Shown: in pieces, positions 33,045-33,055 of the stretch
How the letters are laid out: the number at the start of each line of letters is the position of its first letter
Numbering within the stretch: the stretch's first letter is position 1
DNA from: Anoxybacillus sp050480245
GTDB lineage: Bacteria; Bacillota; Bacilli; Bacillales; Anoxybacillaceae
Length of the DNA stretch: 33,055 nucleotides
Strand: one strand, 5' to 3'
Assembly: GCA_050480245.1 (NCBI GenBank)
Contig: JBCNEQ010000040.1
Program-made: the position numbers and the translations under genes
Notes under the pieces: model-generated
The model's database searches: none
What the model was told of the DNA's origin: nothing
Seen by the model: the letters and a program-made list of their open reading frames with translations, nothing else

Positions 33045-33055
33045 GTAGGAGGAGG
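33045..33055 (+). promoter_or_regulatory. Shine-Dalgarno of a gene beyond the window
   Basis: GTAGGAGGAGG at the very end, 10 bases after the antiporter stop, looks like the ribosome binding site of a following plus-strand gene, which would be cotranscribed. Confidence 0.4.

Overview
The window looks like chromosomal DNA of a low-GC, endospore-forming, moderately thermophilic Bacillaceae, most like Anoxybacillus or a close relative. The evidence is a second glutamine synthetase with GlnR/TnrA-like boxes, YjcZ-type mini-proteins, a YuzF/manganese catalase pair, a YtrA-type GntR/ABC operon, AGGAGG-type ribosome binding sites and sigma-A promoters. Genus is an inference from family resemblance.

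Layout. 1-1990: an ISLre2-type insertion sequence (UPF0236 transposase), visibly GC-richer than its surroundings, flanked by strong hairpins. 1990-5590: a large SUV3-like helicase and an ABC ATPase whose C-terminus reads through an IS200/IS605-like end hairpin. 5583-8490: a decayed zone with an SDR fragment, an intact SDR, a LysR/EamA divergent pair that has lost both 5' halves, an intact arsC and a wrecked arsB. 8491-10240: COG0523 GTPase, RNase H-like protein and tRNA-Ser(CGA). 10235-14507: a tight minus-strand operon SGNH hydrolase > ABC ATPase > ABC permease > Nudix > MBL hydrolase. 14583-17192: a glutamine synthetase paralogue with its own promoter and tandem GlnR/TnrA boxes, an unassigned structured RNA candidate, a cold-shock gene with a structured leader, and a thioredoxin-like protein. 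17276-23093: U32 peptidase family protein and a YtrA-like GntR > ABC ATPase > ABC permease operon with a palindromic operator over its -10. 23143-25040: NosL-like protein, two small conserved proteins and an ilvA pseudogene. 25189-26306: YuzF and manganese catalase. 26476-33055: PAS histidine kinase, MATE exporter, two tiny membrane proteins, RarD, a CDF (manganese-type) exporter and a YuiF-like antiporter; the window ends in what looks like the next gene's Shine-Dalgarno.

The dominant theme is housekeeping and stress/transport genes mixed with several genes broken by internal deletions and small frameshifts (arsB, ilvA, LysR/EamA, SDR fragment). No CRISPR array, prophage or recognisable defence island was seen. 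The most useful leads are regulatory: the GlnR/TnrA arrangement on the glutamine synthetase paralogue, the csp leader hairpin, the unassigned RNA structure between them, and a 16-bp motif shared by the upstream regions of ilvA and yuzF.
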